Program-made: the position numbers and the translations under genes
Notes under the pieces: generated by a model
The model's database searches: none
What the model was told of the DNA's origin: nothing
Seen by the model: the letters and a program-made list of their open reading frames with translations, nothing else
Source of the DNA: Streptomyces formicae
Lineage (GTDB): Bacteria; Actinomycetota; Actinomycetes; Streptomycetales; Streptomycetaceae
Direction: 5' to 3'
Assembly: GCF_002556545.1 (NCBI RefSeq)
Contig: NZ_CP022685.1
Location: 9,402,001-9,466,000, forward strand
Length of the DNA: 64,000 nt
Shown: positions 60,038 through 64,000 of the stretch, piece by piece
How the letters are laid out: each line of letters opens with the position of its first letter
Position numbering within the stretch: position 1 is the stretch's first letter

Positions 60038-60058
60038 CCAGGCACCGTCAGTACCTGG
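60038..60058. promoter_or_regulatory. Candidate operator of the MmyB-type regulator
   Basis: A 21-bp near-palindrome (left arm CCAGGCACCG, right arm CAGTACCTGG) matches at 8 of 10 paired positions. It is centred between the divergent SDR and regulator starts. Confidence 0.5.
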
Positions 60059-60076
60059 CTGAGCACCTAGGCGATC

Positions 60077-60952
60077 ATGGACACTGGTCGGGTGGATCGA
60101 CGAGTACGACAAGAGCTCGGTCACTTCCTGCGCAGCAGGCGTGAACGCATCACCCCCGCCGACGTGGGGCTGCCCGCGGGGGCGCGCCGCCGCACCCCCG
60201 GCCTGCGCCGCGAGGAAGTGGCGCAGCTCGCGTTCATCTCGACCGAGTACTACGCGCGCCTCGAGCAGGCCCGCGCCCCGCACCCGTCGAGCGAGGTCCT
60301 CGCACAGGTCGCCCGCGCGCTGCGCCTCTCGGACGCCGAACGCGACCACCTCCACCACCTCGCGGGTGCCCCGCCCGCCCCGCCGCCCGGGCCCTCCCGT
60401 GAGGTGCGGCAGAGCATCGTCGACCTGCTGGAGCGACTCCCCGAGGCCGCGGCGGTCGTCCTCTCGGCGACGTACGAGGTCATCGCCTGGAACCCGCTGG
60501 CCGCCGCCCTGATGGAGGACTTCTCCGCCCTGGAGCGCCGGGACCGCAACCTCATCAGGCGCGCCTTCCTCGGCCCGCACGGGGACGGCCGGCGCCTCTA
60601 CGGCGTCTCGGACGCGGACGAATTCGCCAGGACCGCGGCCCAGGCGCTGCGCACCGCCGCCGTCCGTTACCCCCACGACGCGGAGGTGACCGGCCTGGTC
60701 GCCGAACTGCGGGCGGGGAGCGCGGAGTTCGACCAGTTGTGGGACGCCCATGACGTGACCGACCGGCCCACCCTGTGCAAGACCTTCGCGCACCCCTTGG
60801 TCGGCGACGTCACCGTCCGCTGCGACGTCCTGGACATCGCCGACCAGGACCAGCGGGTCGTGATCTACACCGCGGTCCCGGGCTCACCGTCGGAGGAGGC
60901 CCTGCGCCTGCTGTCCGTCGTGGGGACGCAGCGCATGGACGTACCGGCCTGA
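60077..60952 (+). CDS. Helix-turn-helix regulator of the MmyB-like family
   Basis: This 291-residue regulator has an N-terminal XRE-type helix-turn-helix (about 10-80): LGHFLRSRRERITPADVGLP, RRTPGLRREEVAQLAFISTEYYARLEQ and SEVLAQVARALRLSDAERDHL. The C-terminal MmyB-type ligand domain (about 110-285) has SATYEVIAWNPLAAALMEDF and FDQLWDAHDV. This domain in related proteins has a PAS-like fold that binds a fatty acid or similar lipid. It is divergent from an SDR gene, a very common pairing in actinobacteria, and likely represses it. It ends at a two-way hairpin. Confidence 0.93.
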   Translation: MDTGRVDRRVRQELGHFLRSRRERITPADVGLPAGARRRTPGLRREEVAQLAFISTEYYARLEQARAPHPSSEVLAQVARALRLSDAERDHLHHLAGAPPAPPPGPSREVRQSIVDLLERLPEAAAVVLSATYEVIAWNPLAAALMEDFSALERRDRNLIRRAFLGPHGDGRRLYGVSDADEFARTAAQALRTAAVRYPHDAEVTGLVAELRAGSAEFDQLWDAHDVTDRPTLCKTFAHPLVGDVTVRCDVLDIADQDQRVVIYTAVPGSPSEEALRLLSVVGTQRMDVPA

Positions 60953-60999
60953 CCTGCGGGGCGAGTCCTTGAGCCGCGCGGCCGAGCCCCTGGGCGGCA

Positions 61000-61027
61000 C
61001 GGGTCGTGACGGTGACGTCACGACCCG
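61000..61027. terminator. Hairpin between convergent genes
   Basis: CGGGTCGTGACG (61000-61011) and CGTCACGACCCG (61016-61027) pair perfectly with a GTGA loop, between the MmyB-type regulator and the convergent protease gene. Confidence 0.75.
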
Positions 61028-61059
61028 CGCCGGGGCCCGGGAAACACCTCCGGGCTACC

Positions 61060-63138
61060 TCACTTCCCGACCTTGCAGACCGCCGACGCGCTCTTGCCCG
61101 GGTCGCTCTCGGAGCGGGCGGTCAGCGTGACCTTGCCGTGCCGGTCGGCCTTCTGCCCGGCGCTGACGGCGACCTCCACCTCGGCCGAGCCGCGGGCCTT
61201 CGCCGTGGCGAGCCGACTGGGGAGCCAGACGGACCAGCCGCGCCCCGAGACCTTGGCCGAAAGGCGGTAGACGTCGGAGGACAGGTACCGGTCCAGGTTC
61301 TCGGGGTCGTCCGGGTTCTGGGCCCCGGGGCGTCCGGTGTTGGTGAGGTCGAAGGTGCACACGGCCCGGCGTCCGGGGTCGCCCTCGGCCTCGCCGCGGC
61401 CGAGCTTCACGCCGCGGAGCTGCTGCCCCGCGCCGTCCAGCGACTTCACGGCGATGGTGTACGAGAGCACTCCGGAGCGGCCGCGATGGATGTCGAGGAC
61501 GTAGAAGTGCAGCCGGTTGGCCTTGTCGACGTACTCGTACGCGCTGCCCGAATCGGCCCCCGCGTGCAGCAGCGCGTCGCTGAGCTGCCGGTAGTCGCCC
61601 ATGGTGATCTTCTGGAGGGTTCCGTCGGGGCGCTTGAAGTCGACCATGTCGATGTCCTCGGGATGCGCGTCGACCACCCAGGCGAACGGGGCCCGGTCCT
61701 GGTTCTTGGTCTTGGAGAGCAGCACCCCGTGATCGGGCGTGAAGGAGTCCATGCCCATCCGGTCGACGACCTCGACGGTGTAGTTGTTGTAGCCGCCGCC
61801 GTCGCACAGGGGATCGGCCGACGGATCGCAGGCGGGCGAGAGGTCCCGGTTCATGGAGACGTTGACCCCGCTGAGCCCCTTGTCGCCGGGCGGTGCGGAG
61901 CGCGCGGTGACCCGGGCGACCACGGTCCCCGCGTCCTTGAGGGCGTCGCGGTCCAGGCGCAGCACGTTCTTCTCGTCGACGATGCCGAGCTTCAGCTTGT
62001 CGCGCAGCACGTGCTGGGAGCCCATCGAGGCACCGTTGGCCGCGGGTATCTGCCAGCGGGTGTGCGGCCCGCCGGGACCGTTGAACGAGCCGCGCGAGAG
62101 CATGCTCCAGATCCCGGTGTAGGCCCGGCGCAGCGGGGTGCCGTACGGGTTGTTGTAGTTGTCGCCGATGCCCAGGATGTGGCTGAGCTCATGGGCGTAC
62201 ACGGCCATTCCGGAGCTCTCGGCCTGGGTGGACGAGCCCTCCGAGGCGTTGGGCCAGATGCGGGCCGCGGCCGCCCAGGAAGTCCACGGCACGTAACGGG
62301 TGCTGGCGGCGTTGCCACCGGAGGCGATGGGCGCGGGCGGCCCCCACGCGGTCGGCACGCCCTGTGGGCCGGTGAACTTCATCTGGCCGAACTCCTGCCA
62401 GACGGACGACTCGTCCTGCCCGGCGGTGAGGAAGAAGACGAAGTCGTACTTCCCGGTCTCGCCGCCGCCGACGTCGGCCGTCCAGGCGGCCTTGCCGTCG
62501 GCGCGGATGTCCTTGCCGCAGGTGCTGCCCTGCGGGCACGCGCCGGGGTTCATGCCGGGCTCGATGCCGTACTGGAAGGACTTGAACGGCATGCGGTAGA
62601 CGCCGAACGAGGTCAGGTCGACCCCGATGCGGCCTCCGGAGTCCTCCATCCAGTACTCGTTGATGGTGTGACCGCGATTGAGGGCGCCCGGCTTGTTGAG
62701 GAAGTCCCGGTAGAAGGCGGGTAGTTGCGCGCGGGGGACGTTCGACGCGCTGGGCTGCGGGTTGCCGAAGAGGGAGGAGCCGGCCGGTTTGCTGACCGTG
62801 AACTCCTCGTCGGGGTAGTCCAGGAGGACCAGGGCGCCCTTGAAGGTGCGCCGGGTGGGCTCGAGTTCGGGATCGGCCCAGTCGGTGCCGGGGACGGAGC
62901 GGTAGTCCGCCCACGTCATGTCGTCGGGGTTCTGCCAGCGCTGCGGATCGGTCGGCTGGACGAGCGGCGGCCGGTGCGGCCGGTCGGCGGCGCGCGGATT
63001 CGCCTGGGCGGGGCCCGCGGCGACGGCGGCGGCGAGGAGTCCGAGCAGCGCGGCGACGAGCGTCCACCCGCGGACTCGGGAGCGGGTGCGGGTCCGGGGT
63101 CCAGTGGTGCGGTGCGTTCGCGTACGACGGAGGAACAA
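61060..63138 (-). CDS. Secreted M6-like zinc metalloprotease
   Basis: This 692-residue exported protein has a very basic N region and a hydrophobic core (LVAALLGLLAAAVAAG), with cleavage near AQA-NP. The zinc motif HELSHILGIGD (His316, Glu317, His320) is of the M6 (immune-inhibitor-A-like) type. It is preceded by an N-terminal block DYRSVPGTDWADPELEPT and GALVLLDYPDEEF, seen in M6-domain proteins. A C-terminal beta domain of about 110 residues (VAVSAGQKADRHGKVTLTA) may bind substrate or surface. It starts with TTG at 63138, with GAGGTGA six bases upstream and no better ATG. It should degrade proteins outside the cell. It is probably monocistronic. Confidence 0.9.
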   Translation of the reverse strand: MFLRRTRTHRTTGPRTRTRSRVRGWTLVAALLGLLAAAVAAGPAQANPRAADRPHRPPLVQPTDPQRWQNPDDMTWADYRSVPGTDWADPELEPTRRTFKGALVLLDYPDEEFTVSKPAGSSLFGNPQPSASNVPRAQLPAFYRDFLNKPGALNRGHTINEYWMEDSGGRIGVDLTSFGVYRMPFKSFQYGIEPGMNPGACPQGSTCGKDIRADGKAAWTADVGGGETGKYDFVFFLTAGQDESSVWQEFGQMKFTGPQGVPTAWGPPAPIASGGNAASTRYVPWTSWAAAARIWPNASEGSSTQAESSGMAVYAHELSHILGIGDNYNNPYGTPLRRAYTGIWSMLSRGSFNGPGGPHTRWQIPAANGASMGSQHVLRDKLKLGIVDEKNVLRLDRDALKDAGTVVARVTARSAPPGDKGLSGVNVSMNRDLSPACDPSADPLCDGGGYNNYTVEVVDRMGMDSFTPDHGVLLSKTKNQDRAPFAWVVDAHPEDIDMVDFKRPDGTLQKITMGDYRQLSDALLHAGADSGSAYEYVDKANRLHFYVLDIHRGRSGVLSYTIAVKSLDGAGQQLRGVKLGRGEAEGDPGRRAVCTFDLTNTGRPGAQNPDDPENLDRYLSSDVYRLSAKVSGRGWSVWLPSRLATAKARGSAEVEVAVSAGQKADRHGKVTLTARSESDPGKSASAVCKVGK

Positions 63139-63370
63139 GGCTCACCTCATGTGTGGAGGATGTGTCTTGCCTGGAGGTTGTGGGCCAGAACATGACAAGC
63201 CGTTCGAGCCGTACCCTCCGCCGAAGCTCGTGGGGTGTCAACGCACTTTTGGGACGGTTGCGACGTGGGGTTGCCGAAATGTGCCGCCGGGCCGCAGGAG
63301 GCGCCCCCCCCGCCCAGGGAAGGAGGAGTCGCCTCCGCGGCCTCGTACGGCCGCCCGGCAGGGTGCGCGC

Positions 63371-64000
63371 TCAGGCGTCCCGGCACTCCACGTGGCCCCA
63401 GCCGTGCGCGTTCTTCGCGATCTTCTCACCGGCGGCGTAGGGCTTCTGGCAGTGGCAGCGGCCGGGGAACTTGGCCTTGATCGTGGCGCTCGACGACGAC
63501 TTCTTCGCGCGCCCGGCCGAGCCCGCGCCGGCGCGGGAGGTCCGGGCCGTGCGGGCGCCGGGGGAGGCCGTCATGCGCTCGGGCCGGGGCTCGGGGATCG
63601 TCAGCGCGCCGTGGGCGGTGCCCGCGGGCTCCTGCGACGTAGCGGCGTCGCTGGCCGCGACGTCGGCGATGGCGTTGAGGGGGTCGCCGTCCACCTGGTG
63701 CGCCGCCACGTGCTGGAAGGTCACCGCGCGGTTCTGCAGGAGGGCGTCGATGCGGACGACGAGTTCCTTGTTGGCGACCGGCTTCTTCGCCGCGGTCAGC
63801 CACCCGTTCCGCTTCCAGGACGCGATCCACTTGGTGACCGCGTTCATCGCGTACTGGCTGTCCATGCGGACCTCCAGCGGGACCGCGGGATCCGTGGCCT
63901 CCAACAGCTCCGCCAGCGCGGTCAGCTCCGCCACGTTGTTCGTCGAGTGGCCCAGCGGACCGGCCTCCCAGCGCTGCGGCGTACCGTCGGAGTCGGCGAC
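63371..64000 (-). CDS. Ribonuclease H family protein, N terminus beyond the window
   Basis: The frame runs into the right edge, so only the C-terminal 209 residues are seen. RNase HI pieces are GHSTNNVAELTALAELLEAT (catalytic Glu), LEVRMDSQYAMNAVTKWIASWKRN (catalytic Asp) and FQHVAAHQVDGDPLNAIADVAA (His and Asp). The enzyme cuts RNA in RNA-DNA hybrids. After the catalytic domain is a Thr/Ala/Arg-rich linker and a 30-residue tail with CHCQKPYAAGE and GWGHVECRDA, a possible small metal site not found in Escherichia coli RNase HI. The family is clear; the role of the tail is unknown. Confidence 0.88.
   Translation of the reverse strand, partial: VADSDGTPQRWEAGPLGHSTNNVAELTALAELLEATDPAVPLEVRMDSQYAMNAVTKWIASWKRNGWLTAAKKPVANKELVVRIDALLQNRAVTFQHVAAHQVDGDPLNAIADVAASDAATSQEPAGTAHGALTIPEPRPERMTASPGARTARTSRAGAGSAGRAKKSSSSATIKAKFPGRCHCQKPYAAGEKIAKNAHGWGHVECRDA

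Overview
The window looks like chromosome from a Streptomyces or close relative. GC is very high, the gene families are typically actinobacterial (SARP regulator, LCP protein, Ser/Thr kinases, MmyB-type regulator), GTG and TTG starts are common, and the rare Leu codon TTA appears only in a pathway regulator and a polyketide synthase. No tRNA, rRNA, CRISPR array, insertion sequence or phage gene was seen.

Region 1 (1-12.7 kb) is an accessory mix: SDR, serine hydrolase, GMC oxidoreductase, cupin, two methyltransferases, a glycosyltransferase, a DinB-like protein, an orphan immunity-like protein, a secreted PQQ-type sugar dehydrogenase with a candidate DasR site upstream, a secreted beta-rich protein, and a divergent MarR/esterase pair with a palindromic operator candidate.

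Region 2 (12.9-20.8 kb) is a small biosynthetic locus. It holds a TenA-like protein, a stand-alone adenylation-thiolation-reductase (A-T-R) NRPS-like enzyme whose pocket reads close to valine, an FAD amine-oxidase-like protein and a class I aminotransferase broken by an in-frame stop. A PRC-barrel gene and a decayed kinase/WD40 remnant follow.

Region 3 (20.7-31.8 kb) is envelope sensing and cell wall: an ABC/FtsX exporter divergent from a two-component system, a lytic transglycosylase-like protein, an LCP protein, and a membrane Ser/Thr kinase fused to a complete solute-binding protein.

Region 4 (about 31.9-47.1 kb) is a clavam-type beta-lactam cluster. The operon ceaS-bls-pah-cas encodes the route from arginine and glyceraldehyde-3-phosphate to clavaminic acid, and an oat gene lies nearby. 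A large SARP-AAA regulator with a TTA codon is divergent from ceaS. Tailoring candidates are a class III aminotransferase, a nitroreductase, an aldo/keto reductase lacking its catalytic Tyr, an acyl-CoA-dehydrogenase-like flavoprotein and a flavin reductase. No clavaldehyde dehydrogenase (cad/car) is present, so the product is more likely a clavam other than clavulanic acid.

Region 5 (47.3-64 kb) has a DeoR-type regulator, a single-module type I PKS (acyl-ligase, ACP, KS, AT, DH, KR, ACP, TE) with two TTA codons, a divergent O-methyltransferase with an unrecognised N-terminal domain, an uncharacterised ParB-like protein, an SDR/MmyB-type regulator pair, a secreted M6-like metalloprotease, and a ribonuclease H gene cut by the right edge.
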